From Zoogloeaceae bacterium (GTDB lineage: Bacteria; Pseudomonadota; Gammaproteobacteria; Burkholderiales; Rhodocyclaceae): a stretch of DNA of 64,000 nucleotides. The notes below the pieces were generated by a model. That model searched no databases. It saw nothing but the letters and a program-made list of their open reading frames with translations, and was not told the origin of the DNA. The stretch is from positions 283,648 to 347,647 of the forward strand of contig JACKMC010000003.1 of assembly GCA_024235595.1 (NCBI GenBank), in the 5' to 3' direction. The translations under genes and the position numbers were made by a program. Shown here piece by piece: positions 1 through 8,857 of the stretch. Each line of letters starts with the position of its first letter. Position 1 is the stretch's first letter.

Positions 1-1271
1 TCGTCACCCACTACCTTGAAAAGGCGGGGCTGCTCGAGCCGCTCGCGCAATTGGGCTTCGCGCTGGCCGGATATGGCTGCACCACCTGCATCGGCAATTC
101 CGGAGACCTGGCGCGCGAATTCAACGAAACGATTTCCAAACACGATCTCGTCGTCGCGGCAGTGCTCTCCGGAAACCGCAATTTCGAGGCGCGCATCCAC
201 CCGAACATCCGGGCGAACTTTCTCGCCTCGCCGCCGCTGGTGGTCGCATTCGCGATTGCCGGCCGGGCAAACATCGATCTCGAGAACGAGCCGCTGGGAA
301 TGGGCAGCGATGGCAAGCCGGTGTTCCTGCGCGACCTGTGGCCAAGCTCGGACGAGATCGCCGCGGTCATGCCTTACGCGGCCGACCCGGCCACCTTCCG
401 CAGGCTCTATGCGGACTTTGGCAACGACAACGAACTATGGAACGGCATCGATGCCCCGTCCGGCGATGTCTACCAATGGCCGACCTCGACCTACATTGCT
501 TGCCCTCCGTTCTTTGAAGGCTTCTCGATGGAGCCGCGGCCACAGCCTTCGATAAGCGGCGCCAGAGCCTTGCTGATGCTGGGAGATTCGGTCACCACCG
601 ACCATATCTCGCCGGCCGGCTCGTTCGGCGAGCAGACTCCCGCCGGCAAATGGCTCATCGGCAAAGGCGTCGAGCGCAAGGACTTCAACAGCTACGGCTC
701 CCGTCGCGGCAATCACGAGGTGATGATTCGCGGCACCTTCGCCAACGTGCGGGTCAAGAATCTCATGCTCCCGCCCGACAGCGATGGCTCGCGTATCGAA
801 GGCGGCTTTACGCTGCTCGACGGCAAGCGGGTCAGCGTCTTCGATGCGGCCAGCGCATACCAGCAACAGCAGATCCCGACCATGGTCTTTGCGGGTGAAG
901 AATATGGCACCGGCTCATCGCGCGACTGGGCCGCCAAGGGCACTCTGTTGCTGGGCGTGCGCGCCGTCGTGGCGCGCAGCTTCGAGCGCATTCACCGCTC
1001 CAATCTTGTCGGCATGGGCGTGCTGCCGCTGCAATTCAAGGGCGAAGACAGCTGGCAATCGCTGGGCCTGAGCGGTGACGAGCAGTTCGACATCCCCGGC
1101 GCCGAAGGTACGCTGCAGCCTCAGCAAGACCTCAAGCTGGTGATTCATCGCCGTGACGGGCGCACCGAAGAAGTGCCGGTCCTGTGCCGCATCGACACGC
1201 CGATCGAGGTCGAGTACTACCGCCACGGGGGCATTCTCCCCTATGTCCTGCGAGCGCTGCTTGATGAATAG
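1..1271 (+). CDS. acnA: Aconitate hydratase, C-terminal part (5' end outside window)
   Basis: Interconverts citrate and isocitrate in the TCA cycle through a [4Fe-4S] cluster. The frame is open from position 3, so about 422 C-terminal residues are present and the N-terminal half lies upstream. Visible landmarks are GYGCTTCIGNSG (two of the three cluster cysteines), LSGNRNFEARIHP, LASPPLVVAFAIAG, the swivel-domain motif SYGSRRGNHEVM, EEYGTGSSRDWAAKG and the terminal RHGGILPYVLRALL. SYGSRRGNHEVM and the ending fit AcnA/IRP-type aconitase better than AcnD (2-methylisocitrate dehydratase) or AcnB. A MOSC gene follows 20 bases after the stop. Confidence 0.94.
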   Translation, partial: VTHYLEKAGLLEPLAQLGFALAGYGCTTCIGNSGDLAREFNETISKHDLVVAAVLSGNRNFEARIHPNIRANFLASPPLVVAFAIAGRANIDLENEPLGMGSDGKPVFLRDLWPSSDEIAAVMPYAADPATFRRLYADFGNDNELWNGIDAPSGDVYQWPTSTYIACPPFFEGFSMEPRPQPSISGARALLMLGDSVTTDHISPAGSFGEQTPAGKWLIGKGVERKDFNSYGSRRGNHEVMIRGTFANVRVKNLMLPPDSDGSRIEGGFTLLDGKRVSVFDAASAYQQQQIPTMVFAGEEYGTGSSRDWAAKGTLLLGVRAVVARSFERIHRSNLVGMGVLPLQFKGEDSWQSLGLSGDEQFDIPGAEGTLQPQQDLKLVIHRRDGRTEEVPVLCRIDTPIEVEYYRHGGILPYVLRALLDE

Positions 1272-1291
1272 CAGGGCCTGCCCTTTTCCCG

Positions 1292-1795
1292 ATGGCGGCA
1301 ACTGATCAGGCCGCCATCCAGGAAGTGAGCGCACGGTTTGCGCGCGCTGGCCGTGTCGAGGCCATCTTCGTGCGACCGGGCCGGCGCGTGGAGTGCCTCG
1401 CCCGCAGCCGGGTGGATGCCATCGCCGGCCGGGGGCTCGAGGGCGACCGCAGCCGCGGCGGCTCGCGGCAATTGAGCCTCATACAGCACGAACATCTCGC
1501 AGTGATCGCGGCCCTGCTCGGCTCGGGCGCGGTCGACCCCGGCAGGCTGAGACGAAACCTCGTCATCTCCGGCATCAACCTGCTCGCCCTCAGGCCTCTG
1601 TGGCGCTCACAGGCGCTCGAGGTGCGCATCGGCACGGCCGTGGTTCTCGTCGGCGGGCCCTGCGCACCCTGCTCGCGGATGGAGGAAACACTCGGTCCGG
1701 GTGGCTACAACGCGCTGCGCGGACACGGCGGAATGCTTGCCACCATCATCCATGGCGGGGCTATCGAGGTCGGGAGCCCGGTGATAGTCCGATAG
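1292..1795 (+). CDS. MOSC domain protein
   Basis: A 167-residue stand-alone MOSC domain (the C-terminal domain of molybdenum cofactor sulfurases). The conserved cysteine region is GGPCAPCSRMEETLG, preceded by the typical GRGLEGDR segment near residues 48-55 and followed by RGHGGMLATIIHGG. MOSC proteins are thought to bind sulfur or Moco, or to act in Moco-enzyme reactions such as N-hydroxylated base reduction; the exact substrate cannot be read here. ATG start 20 bases after acnA, so cotranscription is likely. A link to the tungsten/molybdenum genes 38 kb away is speculative. Confidence 0.85.
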   Translation: MAATDQAAIQEVSARFARAGRVEAIFVRPGRRVECLARSRVDAIAGRGLEGDRSRGGSRQLSLIQHEHLAVIAALLGSGAVDPGRLRRNLVISGINLLALRPLWRSQALEVRIGTAVVLVGGPCAPCSRMEETLGPGGYNALRGHGGMLATIIHGGAIEVGSPVIVR

Positions 1796-1844
1796 CCCTC
1801 AATCGGCCACAAAGCGTCGCCAGGCAAACCCCCTTCAGTTTTCG

Positions 1845-2720
1845 TTGCCACTGCCGATAGCATGGCACAACGACTGGCACGGACAATCACCCTTGGAACT
1901 CGACGACGCACTCGAGCAGGCCTACCTGCTACCGACAATTCCCGCGGTGGTTCATGAACTGCTCGGCAGTTTCGACCGCAGCGACATCGATGTCGATGCC
2001 ATCTCATCGAGAGTCGCGCTCGACCCGGTGATCGCCGGCAAGGTACTCAGGATGGCCAATTCGGCACAATTCTGTCGCGGCCGGAGGATCGGCAGTATCC
2101 ATGATGCGGTCATGGTGCTGGGTTTCAACCGCTTGCGCACCCTGGTGATCGCGTCCGGCGCCGCGATGATGAGCCCAAACCTGCCCGGCTTCGATCATGT
2201 CGCATTCTGGCGCCACAATCTGCAGACTGCCTGCCTCGCGCGGGCAATCGGGACACTCGTCGAGACACGCCCGGAAGAGTGTTTCGTGGCGGGCCTGATG
2301 CACGGTATCGGCCAGCTTCTGCTGCGCTCGATCGAGCCCGAGCTGTACCGCACGATCGACGCCGTGGTCGCCACCGGGGAACCCCGCAGGCAGGCCGAAC
2401 AGGCAGTCTTGGGGCTGGATCACGCCACTCTCGGAGGCGCGCTGGCGCGTGAGTGGGGACTTCCTGCTTCGATCGGGGGTGCGATCGAACACTACGGCGC
2501 CCCGCTCGAGCACCTGCCGGACGATCGCCTCGCGGCCATACTCTCGCTTGCCGAAACACTTGCCAGCGCGCTAGTGGCGGGTAGCTGCGCTGTCGAGAGC
2601 CTCAGCGCACTGCCACTCGACTTGAGCGGGGCGATCGGCCTCGACCACGACGAGCTGGCGTCGCGGATGGAATCCCTGTGCGAGGAATCGACCGCCTGGT
2701 TCGCCTTGCTGGGAACCTGA
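1845..2720 (+). CDS. HDOD domain signalling protein
   Basis: About 291 residues, nearly all one HDOD domain: LEQAYLLPTIPAVVHELL, DPVIAGKVLRMANSAQF, the helix SIHDAVMVLGFNRLRTLVI, then GLMHGIGQLLL. HDOD proteins are degenerate HD-superfamily proteins without phosphodiesterase activity, often linked to c-di-GMP, motility or stress signalling; no output domain is fused here. Start is uncertain: the frame can open at TTG 1845 or TTG 1893 and neither has a convincing ribosome-binding site. It stands alone between the MOSC gene and a 212-base spacer. Confidence 0.82.
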   Translation: MPLPIAWHNDWHGQSPLELDDALEQAYLLPTIPAVVHELLGSFDRSDIDVDAISSRVALDPVIAGKVLRMANSAQFCRGRRIGSIHDAVMVLGFNRLRTLVIASGAAMMSPNLPGFDHVAFWRHNLQTACLARAIGTLVETRPEECFVAGLMHGIGQLLLRSIEPELYRTIDAVVATGEPRRQAEQAVLGLDHATLGGALAREWGLPASIGGAIEHYGAPLEHLPDDRLAAILSLAETLASALVAGSCAVESLSALPLDLSGAIGLDHDELASRMESLCEESTAWFALLGT

Positions 2721-2932
2721 ACGGACCGGACCACGACTGGCCTGCGCTGCCACCACTTTGAGCGGTGGCGTCGAGGCCGTCCCACAGGGCCGGTCGCGCG
2801 AGCCTGCATTTCACGCTCCGGCGCGACGCTGGGCACCTGGCGGCCGCCGCGCTGCGGTGCAGGCGGCGACGGCACTGTATCGAGGCTGGCCCCAGCCGTG
2901 ATGGCATGCAAAATGCGGGCTAGAATCGTGAC

Positions 2933-3328
2933 ATGCCGAAAACCAGACCTTGCCCTTGTGAATCGGGTGCCAGCTTCGATGCCTGCTGCGGTCGCTTCAT
3001 CAGTGGCGGGCAAATCCCGCCCGATGCCGAGCATCTGATGCGCTCCCGCTACAGTGCCTATGCGCTCGACGATCGCGCCTACCTGCTCGCCAGCTGGCAT
3101 CCCGACACCCGCCCGCACAGCCTCGAGCCCGCCCCCGGGGAGCCCCGCGCCAAGTGGATCGGGCTCAAGGTGCTGCGCCATTGCCCAGTCGGCGAAACGC
3201 ATGCCGAGGTCGAGTTCGTGGCCCGTTATCGGGTCGGCGGCAGAGCCTTCCGCCTTCATGAGGTCAGCCGCTTCGATTTCGAAAAGGGCCGCTGGTATTA
3301 CCGCGACGGAACGCTGCACTCATCCTGA
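2933..3328 (+). CDS. ychJ: YchJ-family (UPF0225) SEC-C motif protein
   Basis: 131 residues. The N-terminus carries a SEC-C zinc motif, CPCESGASFDACCGRFI (residues 7-23), followed by the YchJ segment PDAEHLMRSRYSAYAL and a small NTF2-like fold ending RWYYRDGTLHSS. Family function is not established; SEC-C motifs bind zinc and often mediate contact with the translation or secretion machinery. A TAGAAT -10-like box lies just upstream, near 2920. A second SEC-C protein is encoded at 7417-8124. Confidence 0.86.
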   Translation: MPKTRPCPCESGASFDACCGRFISGGQIPPDAEHLMRSRYSAYALDDRAYLLASWHPDTRPHSLEPAPGEPRAKWIGLKVLRHCPVGETHAEVEFVARYRVGGRAFRLHEVSRFDFEKGRWYYRDGTLHSS

Positions 3329-3381
3329 ACGAGCCGGCCCGTTCGTTGCGGCAGTGATGCCCAAGCGGCGACCGAGCCCCC

Positions 3382-3387
3382 TATAAT
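3382..3387 (+). promoter_or_regulatory. -10 box TATAAT upstream of the membrane protein/K+ channel pair
   Basis: A perfect TATAAT, 28 bases before the ATG at 3416, lies in the short spacer after ychJ. No convincing -35 hexamer sits 16-18 bases upstream, so this is a -10-only call. Confidence 0.4.
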
Positions 3388-3415
3388 CGGACCTCCACCC
3401 AGGGATCGAAAAAAC

Positions 3416-3799
3416 ATGAACCTCGAAAAGGTCATCTTCGGCTTCTTCATCGTCCTCGCCGCGACGCTCAATTTCGGTTTCTTCATCGGCGATCTCGACA
3501 ACCCGGTTCACCACGATGTCTACGAGCTCTTTGCCGCGATCGTGGTGAACCTGATCGCGACGGTGCTCAAGTTCGGTGACCGCACCCAGATCGGCGCGAT
3601 CCACCTGTCCACCAGCCTTGTTGCCGACCTCCAGCTGCTCGCCGCGGCGGTGGTGTGGGGCTATGGCACCACCGTTGCCGGCGCAGCCCTGTCGGCGGAC
3701 CTGACCTCGAAGATCGTCTCGCTCTCAGGCGGAGCGCTATTTGCCAACGTCGTCTCGGTGATCATCCTGATCGCCGAAACCATCATGCAGCGTCGATGA
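3416..3799 (+). CDS. DUF6394-like small membrane protein
   Basis: 127 residues with three or four hydrophobic helices (about 5-28, 38-52, 68-90, 100-122) and no catalytic motif. It resembles the DUF6394 family, whose function is unknown. Its TGA overlaps the ATG of the next gene (ATGA, 3796-3799), so the two are translationally coupled. Since that gene encodes a potassium-channel/RCK protein, a role as accessory membrane subunit or regulator of ion flux is a reasonable inference, but the sequence alone does not show it. Confidence 0.75.
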   Translation: MNLEKVIFGFFIVLAATLNFGFFIGDLDNPVHHDVYELFAAIVVNLIATVLKFGDRTQIGAIHLSTSLVADLQLLAAAVVWGYGTTVAGAALSADLTSKIVSLSGGALFANVVSVIILIAETIMQRR

Positions 3800-5514
3800 T
3801 ACCGGGCACGCATCACGGCACCCTTTTCCTGATGCTGCGGCGCATGCGTGCGCCGCTGATCCTGCTGATCGTCATTTTTGCAATCTCGGTGCTCGGGCTC
3901 ACTATCGTCCCGGGCTTCGACGAGCACGGCAATCCGGCGCGGATGAGTTTCTTTCATGCCTTCTATTTCATCAGCTACACCGCCACCACGATCGGTTTTG
4001 GCGAGGTGCCCAACGCCTTCAGCGAACAACAGCGGATGTGGGCGACGATGTGCATCTACATGTCGGTGGTCGGCTGGGCATATACGCTCGGCACCCTGTT
4101 CGGCCTTTTCCAGGACAAGAACTTTCGACACGCCTTGCGTATCGAGCGCTTCGCGCGCGCGGTCAGGCGCCTGCAGGAACCCTTTTTCCTGGTCTGTGGC
4201 TACGGCGAGACCGGCAGCCGGCTGATCCGTGCGCTCGACCGCATGGGCATGCGGGTGGTTGTCGTCGAAGTCGATGAAATCAAGGCTGGCGAACTGGAGC
4301 TGCAGGCCTATCACGCCGACATCCCGACCCTGGTCGCCGATGCGCGCCATCCGGAGATCCTCAGGCTCGCCGGACTCACCAACCCCAACTGCCGGGGGGT
4401 GATGGCACTCACCAACGACGACATCGTGAACCTCTCGATCGCCATCGCCGCGCGCTTGCTGGCACCCAAGCTGCCCGCACTGTGCCGCTCCGAATCGACC
4501 GAAACTTCTGCCAACATGGCATCCTTCGGCACCAGCCACATCATCAACCCGCTGCAGAAGTTCGGGGAATACCTCGAACTGGCGTTGCATGCCCCCGCTG
4601 CCTTTCATTTCCTCGAGTGGCTGACCGGCGAACCCGGCATCACCGTGAAGCCGCACCGCGATCCCCCGCATGGGCGCTGGCTGCTGTGCGGCTATGGCAA
4701 CTTCGGGCGCATCCTGACCCAGTCACTGCGCGCCGAAGGCGTTGAAGTAACCGTCATCGACCAGGGCAGCCCACCGGACGATTTCGTCGGCGAGTGGATT
4801 CGTGGCGACGCCACCTGCGGGCCGGCGCTAAGGGCCGCGGGAGTCGAACAGGCCAGCGGCATCATCGCCTGCGTCGGCGACGACGTGAACAACCTGTCGA
4901 TCGCCGTCACCGCACGGCACCTGCGCCCCGACGTGTTCGTCATCCTGCGGCAGAACCACTATTCCAATGCGCCGCTCTTCGATGCGTTTCCGAGTGACCT
5001 CAGGGTGGTATCGAGCCGCATCGTGGCCCACGAATGCCTGGCGATCCTCACCACCCCGCTGCTGGTACCGTTCCTCGAACAGATCAAGCACAGTGACGAA
5101 GCCTGGTCGCGCAGCGTGGTCGACCGCCTCACCGGCCGCTTCGGCTGGAATGTGCCGACCATCTGGAGCGTAAGGATCAATTCCGAACATGCTCCCGCGC
5201 TGTTTCGCAAGATGATGCCGGCAGGCCCCAAGATCACCCTTGAAGCCTTGCTGAGGGACCCCTCGAACCGCGCCCATGCACTTGAGTGCGAGGTGCTCTA
5301 CATAATCCGAACCGACGACAAGGCGATCCTGCTGCCCGAGTCCGACAGCGAGCTTCGAGCCGGCGATCAGCTACTGGTTGTCGGCCGCCGGGAAGCACGC
5401 GGAGCCCTCGCCCTGACGCTCGAGAACCCCAACACGCTCGACTATGTGCTGACCGGCAAGGACATGCCTGGCGGCTGGGTGTGGGAAAAGCTGGCCAGCC
5501 GGCGCGCGGCCTGA
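3796..5514 (+). CDS. Potassium channel protein with two RCK (TrkA-N) domains
   Basis: 572 residues from the coupled ATG at 3796. The N-terminus has two membrane helices (about 17-37 and 80-103) flanking a pore loop whose filter reads TATTIGFGEVP in place of the classical TVGYG. Two RCK/TrkA-N Rossmann domains follow: FLVCGYGETGSRLIRALDRM (about residue 132) and WLLCGYGNFGRILTQSLRAE (about 295), the second followed by a TrkA-C-like segment near the end (LLPESDSELRAGDQLLVVG). One chain with tandem RCKs suggests an MthK/BK-like gated cation channel; the Ile-Gly-Phe-Gly filter is a variant still compatible with K+ selectivity. Ligand is unknown. Confidence 0.88.
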   Translation: MIPGTHHGTLFLMLRRMRAPLILLIVIFAISVLGLTIVPGFDEHGNPARMSFFHAFYFISYTATTIGFGEVPNAFSEQQRMWATMCIYMSVVGWAYTLGTLFGLFQDKNFRHALRIERFARAVRRLQEPFFLVCGYGETGSRLIRALDRMGMRVVVVEVDEIKAGELELQAYHADIPTLVADARHPEILRLAGLTNPNCRGVMALTNDDIVNLSIAIAARLLAPKLPALCRSESTETSANMASFGTSHIINPLQKFGEYLELALHAPAAFHFLEWLTGEPGITVKPHRDPPHGRWLLCGYGNFGRILTQSLRAEGVEVTVIDQGSPPDDFVGEWIRGDATCGPALRAAGVEQASGIIACVGDDVNNLSIAVTARHLRPDVFVILRQNHYSNAPLFDAFPSDLRVVSSRIVAHECLAILTTPLLVPFLEQIKHSDEAWSRSVVDRLTGRFGWNVPTIWSVRINSEHAPALFRKMMPAGPKITLEALLRDPSNRAHALECEVLYIIRTDDKAILLPESDSELRAGDQLLVVGRREARGALALTLENPNTLDYVLTGKDMPGGWVWEKLASRRAA

Positions 5515-5527
5515 AGGGAAAGCACGC

Positions 5528-5758
5528 TCAGTCGGCACTGCGCTCGTCGGACACCAGACGCACCTCCTGATCGGCCAGGCGAACCCGCTGGCCCGCTCGC
5601 AGCTTCGCTCGCTTGCGCGTCTCGACCTTGCCGTCGACCTTCACCGCCCCGGCGTCGACCACCTGATGCGCTTCGCCCCCGGTGATCACCAGGCCACAGG
5701 CCTTGAGCAGTTGATCGAGCTGGATGTAGTCGCCGCGCACGGCAAAGACGATCGCCAT
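5528..5758 (-). CDS. S4 domain RNA-binding protein (YbcJ-like)
   Basis: 76 residues; start placed at the ATG (5756-5758) because it has a GGAG ribosome-binding site nine bases upstream and the S4 fold begins directly after it. Motifs: IQLDQLLKACGLVITGGEAHQ and VDGKVETRKRAKLRAGQRVRL, typical of single-domain S4 proteins that bind structured RNA, probably rRNA or tRNA. Convergent with the K+ channel gene, 13 bases away. Confidence 0.86.
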   Translation of the reverse strand: MAIVFAVRGDYIQLDQLLKACGLVITGGEAHQVVDAGAVKVDGKVETRKRAKLRAGQRVRLADQEVRLVSDERSAD

Positions 5759-5849
5759 CAGGGAACTCCGATATGGGCAGGGTGCGTAATACAATGGCCG
5801 CTGTTCGCGCCGGACCCCGGCATTCTCCCAGAGCCTTCACCTTTGTGCC

Positions 5850-6725
5850 ATGACCGCCTCTGCCCAGCAACTCGACCTCAGCATCACCATATGCATCCGC
5901 AGCGCACTGGCCTCGGGGGCACTTCAGCCGATCGCAACCGAGCAGCTGACGATCGAGGACCAAGGCATCCCTTTCGTCGTACGCTGGGTCCCTGCGCTGG
6001 CCCGCAAACGTCTCAAGACCGTAACCGACAGCGGCCGGCGCCCCGACTACAATCCCTTCCTGCCCCATGACCCGGCGCTTGAAGTGAGCGCGCTGGGTCC
6101 GGCCCACGTGGCCTTGCTGAACAAGTTTCCGGTGATGGACCGCCACCTCTTGGTCATCACGCGGGAATACGCACCACAGACCGCCCCACTCACCGGCAGC
6201 GACTTCGCGGCACTGTGGTCCATCATCATGCGTCTTGGCGGAATGGGCTTTTGCAATGGCGGGCGCGACGCCGGCGCCAGCCAGCATCACAAGCACCTGC
6301 AGTGGATTCCGGCCCGTCCAGATGACGCGACAAGCGTTCCGGTCGCGGTTGCGCTTGCCGGCGCAGATCCGCGGGCCACCCTCAACCCGGTGCCTGCCCT
6401 GCCCTTCGGCCATGCTTTCTGCCGCTTCGACGACGACCTGGAGCGTGCTGGCGCGGATGCCGGCAGCCTGCTGCACGCGTGCTTCAGCCGCCTGTGCGCG
6501 GACCTCGGCATCGATTCCGAAGACAACCCGCTTCCGCCCTATAACCTGCTGCTGACCCGGCGCTGGATGCTGGTCGTGAGGCGAAGCCGCGAATCGTGGC
6601 AGCGGATGTCGATCAACTCCCTGGGCTATGCCGGGTTGTTGTTCGTTCCCGAGCAGTCCCAACTTGAAGTGGTGACGCAGACCGGACCCCTGAACATACT
6701 CAAGGCGGTCACCGCTCCGCGCTGA
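5850..6725 (+). CDS. Diadenosine tetraphosphate phosphorylase (ATP adenylyltransferase)
   Basis: 291 residues. Phosphorolyses Ap4A to ATP plus ADP. The HIT-like signature is GGRDAGASQHHKHLQWIP (around residues 132-149), with a catalytic HxHxH-like triad seen as HHKHLQ, and YNPFLPHDPALEV matches the N-terminal part of APA2/DUF4922 proteins. Such enzymes occur in yeast, cyanobacteria and some proteobacteria. A TACAAT -10-like box lies at 5790-5795. Convergent with the cysteine cluster gene downstream. Confidence 0.87.
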   Translation: MTASAQQLDLSITICIRSALASGALQPIATEQLTIEDQGIPFVVRWVPALARKRLKTVTDSGRRPDYNPFLPHDPALEVSALGPAHVALLNKFPVMDRHLLVITREYAPQTAPLTGSDFAALWSIIMRLGGMGFCNGGRDAGASQHHKHLQWIPARPDDATSVPVAVALAGADPRATLNPVPALPFGHAFCRFDDDLERAGADAGSLLHACFSRLCADLGIDSEDNPLPPYNLLLTRRWMLVVRRSRESWQRMSINSLGYAGLLFVPEQSQLEVVTQTGPLNILKAVTAPR

Positions 6726-6742
6726 AGCCCGGGCCGTCCCGC

Positions 6743-7102
6743 TCAGGCCGCCTGCGGAAACCTGAGTGGATCGAGTGGCGGCAGGCCGATCCGGGCACGC
6801 AACTCGTCGCACTTCGGATTCGGGCTACCGTCGTCGAAGAACACCGGAAATTCACGGCACGGCGTCGGGCGCTTGTCGTAGATCGTGCAGCTCACCGACC
6901 TGCCAAGCTCGCCGCTGAGCGCCACGCAGCGACGCGGTTCGCTGTTGCTGCCCTGCATGCAGCGCAGGTGGGGGCTGAGCTTCTCCGTCATTGCGGCGGG
7001 CACGAAGCCGCCCGGCGCATCGTCGGCCTCGGCCCAGTAGAAGGAAATTCGGAAATGGGTACAGCAAATACCGCAACTTACGCAGGGATTGGGGTCACTC
7101 AT
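6743..7102 (-). CDS. YkgJ-family cysteine cluster protein
   Basis: 119 residues; start placed at the ATG at 7102 because the conserved CVSCGICCTHFRISFYW follows at residue 7 and no homology is expected upstream. Further cysteines (RCVAL, SCTIYDKRPTPCREFP) complete the YkgJ/UPF0153 zinc- or iron-chelating pattern. The molecular role is unknown. Convergent with the Ap4A phosphorylase gene. Confidence 0.85.
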   Translation of the reverse strand: MSDPNPCVSCGICCTHFRISFYWAEADDAPGGFVPAAMTEKLSPHLRCMQGSNSEPRRCVALSGELGRSVSCTIYDKRPTPCREFPVFFDDGSPNPKCDELRARIGLPPLDPLRFPQAA

Positions 7103-7416
7103 CTCGGGCACGCACGCAGATTCGCACGAGGTACCGGCGGCGCCGGCACCACCCGATCGACGGATCACACCGACTGGCCAGCTGGCGCTTTGCGCTTGAG
7201 CGGATGGCGGATCGGATGCGGGCCAACGAACGCGGCGGGCGGATTCTAGCCGCTCCGAAAGCAAAATCAAGTGAAGAATTTTTCTCTTACAGTTCAGCGC
7301 ACTAGACGATATTTTTGCCCAAATGCATGCACGCCGAAGCGGCAGCGAATCAGAATTTGCCGCAAAGCCCAGCGCGCGCCGCTCAATGTCGGGCGCGCGC
7401 AAGCTGCTTCAGTACT
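7103..7416. other. 314-base intergenic region
   Basis: Holds no gene I can support. It contains an AT-rich patch (about 7265-7325, runs of A and T in an otherwise GC-rich area) that probably carries the promoter of the cysteine cluster gene, and a 9-bp GC hairpin at 7372-7400 just after the UPF0149 gene stop. Open frames here are in shadow composition and have no ribosome-binding site. Confidence 0.5.
7372..7400 (-). terminator. Hairpin after the UPF0149/SEC-C gene
   Basis: Perfect 9-bp stem GCGCGCGCC/GGCGCGCGC with an 11-base loop, 16 bases beyond the stop at 7417. The T-run on the minus strand is poor, so it may work with Rho or only protect the 3' end. Confidence 0.4.
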
Positions 7417-8124
7417 TCAAATGGGTGCGCCACAGCACTTCTTGTACTTTTTCCCGCTTCCACAGGGACAGGGATCGTTCCGACCCGGCCCACCGGATTG
7501 CGAAGTACCGGGCGCATCCACACTTACGGGCAGCGGTGCGGGCAGACCGAGCTCCCGCCAGTGGGCATAGAGCCCGCGTACCGCCTGCGCCGATTCCGCG
7601 AGCCACCCCAGGCGGACTTCGAGGTCGCCCTCCTCTTCGTCGGATGCCCACGGTGCGAACGCACGCTCGATCAAGCCATCGGCAATTTCGGCGTCGTCCT
7701 CGGTCAAGCGCTCGCGCCAGTCCGCAGGCCAGGTCTCGAGGCCTTGCTCGAAGCCGGCAATCCATTCGTCGCCGAGCGGCGGCGCGTCCTTTCCCTCCGG
7801 CGAATAGCAGAAGGGATCCCAACCGTCCTCGCCCAGGGCGATGGTCGCGGCGATCTCGTTGTGGTAGCGCAGCACCATGGCGAGCGCCGAGCGTGCGGCA
7901 CTTGCAGAGCCGAAACTCGCCTCGTCGGCGTCGGCCGACCACACTGCAGCCAGCCAGTCAGCCGGCGCCTGCACTACCGGCCCTGCGATGACCGCCGCAA
8001 GATAGCCGTCCAGCATCTCGAGGTTCATGCAATCGGCTGGCACATCGTCCGACACCAGCATTTCCTCGAGTTCGCTGAACTCGTCGTCGCTCAAGCGCAC
8101 CTGCTGCGCAAATTCCTCAGTCAT
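7417..8124 (-). CDS. UPF0149 (YgfB/YecA) family protein with C-terminal SEC-C motif
   Basis: 235 residues. The N-terminal two thirds are the UPF0149 helical domain (MNLEMLDGYLAAVIAGP, then RYHNEIAATI and WIAGFEQGLETWP). The last 23 residues hold a canonical SEC-C zinc motif, RNDPCPCGSGKKYKKCCGAP. Proteins of this architecture (YecA in enterobacteria) associate with the SecA/ribosome system; the exact role is not proven here. Its ATG lies inside the end of the upstream methyltransferase gene (8-base overlap), implying translational coupling. Confidence 0.88.
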   Translation of the reverse strand: MTEEFAQQVRLSDDEFSELEEMLVSDDVPADCMNLEMLDGYLAAVIAGPVVQAPADWLAAVWSADADEASFGSASAARSALAMVLRYHNEIAATIALGEDGWDPFCYSPEGKDAPPLGDEWIAGFEQGLETWPADWRERLTEDDAEIADGLIERAFAPWASDEEEGDLEVRLGWLAESAQAVRGLYAHWRELGLPAPLPVSVDAPGTSQSGGPGRNDPCPCGSGKKYKKCCGAPI

Positions 8125-8848
8125 TGCCTGTCCCGTGTGTAGGGGGAAAAAACGGATCGGCAGCTCCCGCTGCCGAAGCTGGATCGAAATCGATCGTCAA
8201 TCGGTACAGCGTCTGTCCCGAGTCCCGGTATTTGCGCTCGAACGGCGAAATCGGCCGCTCGGCATGGAATGTTTGCCACTTCACCCGGCATCCCTGCAAC
8301 AATTCCAGAGCGGTCGCGAATTCCTCAATATACACCTGCCAGTTGGTGCGGCATTCGAGCCGCCCCCCCAGCCTCGGCAGATACGGAAAAACCGGGTGGG
8401 CATGCCACCTTCGCCCGAGGTGGCCGATCTTGGGCCACGGATTCGGATAGAGGATGTAATGCCGCTCTAGGCGCACACCCGCGTCGCACAGCAACCGCCA
8501 GTAATCCACCAGATCGGCGCGTACCAGCACCATGTTGGTGGGCAGCAAGGCCTCGGGATAAGGCTTTCTGCGCGCCAGGCGGTCGGCCGACTGATCGACG
8601 CCGATGACCCAGTGCCCCGGGTTTTCGCGCGCCAGCTGAATCGTCGAATGCCCCACACCGCAGCCCGCATCGAGGATGACCGGATCGCGGCCGTTCCAGC
8701 CGTGCAGGCTCTCCGCCAGCGCCGTGCGGTTATAGTCGGCGTAGGGCTTGCGGAAGGGTGCGGCAGCGTGGCGCGCGACCCGCTCCGCGAGCCCCTCGTG
8801 AACACCGCTCTGCGCGCTCTCCGGAATCTTCGAATTGGCGTAGCTCAT
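8117..8848 (-). CDS. TrmB-like SAM-dependent tRNA methyltransferase
   Basis: 243 residues. SAM motif I is VILDAGCGVGHSTIQLA, with IGVDQSADRL at motif II. YILYPNPWPKIGHLGRRW aligns with the catalytic FPDPWPKKRHxKRR loop of tRNA (guanine46-N7)-methyltransferase TrmB, but with Asn for the usual Asp and a changed basic stretch. It is therefore a TrmB-superfamily protein, possibly a divergent paralogue rather than the main TrmB. The C-terminal YRDSGQTLYRLTIDF also fits TrmB. It sits between dusC and a SEC-C gene, in an RNA-related minus-strand group. Confidence 0.82.
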   Translation of the reverse strand: MSYANSKIPESAQSGVHEGLAERVARHAAAPFRKPYADYNRTALAESLHGWNGRDPVILDAGCGVGHSTIQLARENPGHWVIGVDQSADRLARRKPYPEALLPTNMVLVRADLVDYWRLLCDAGVRLERHYILYPNPWPKIGHLGRRWHAHPVFPYLPRLGGRLECRTNWQVYIEEFATALELLQGCRVKWQTFHAERPISPFERKYRDSGQTLYRLTIDFDPASAAGAADPFFPPTHGTGND

Positions 8849-8857
8849 CGCGCCTCC

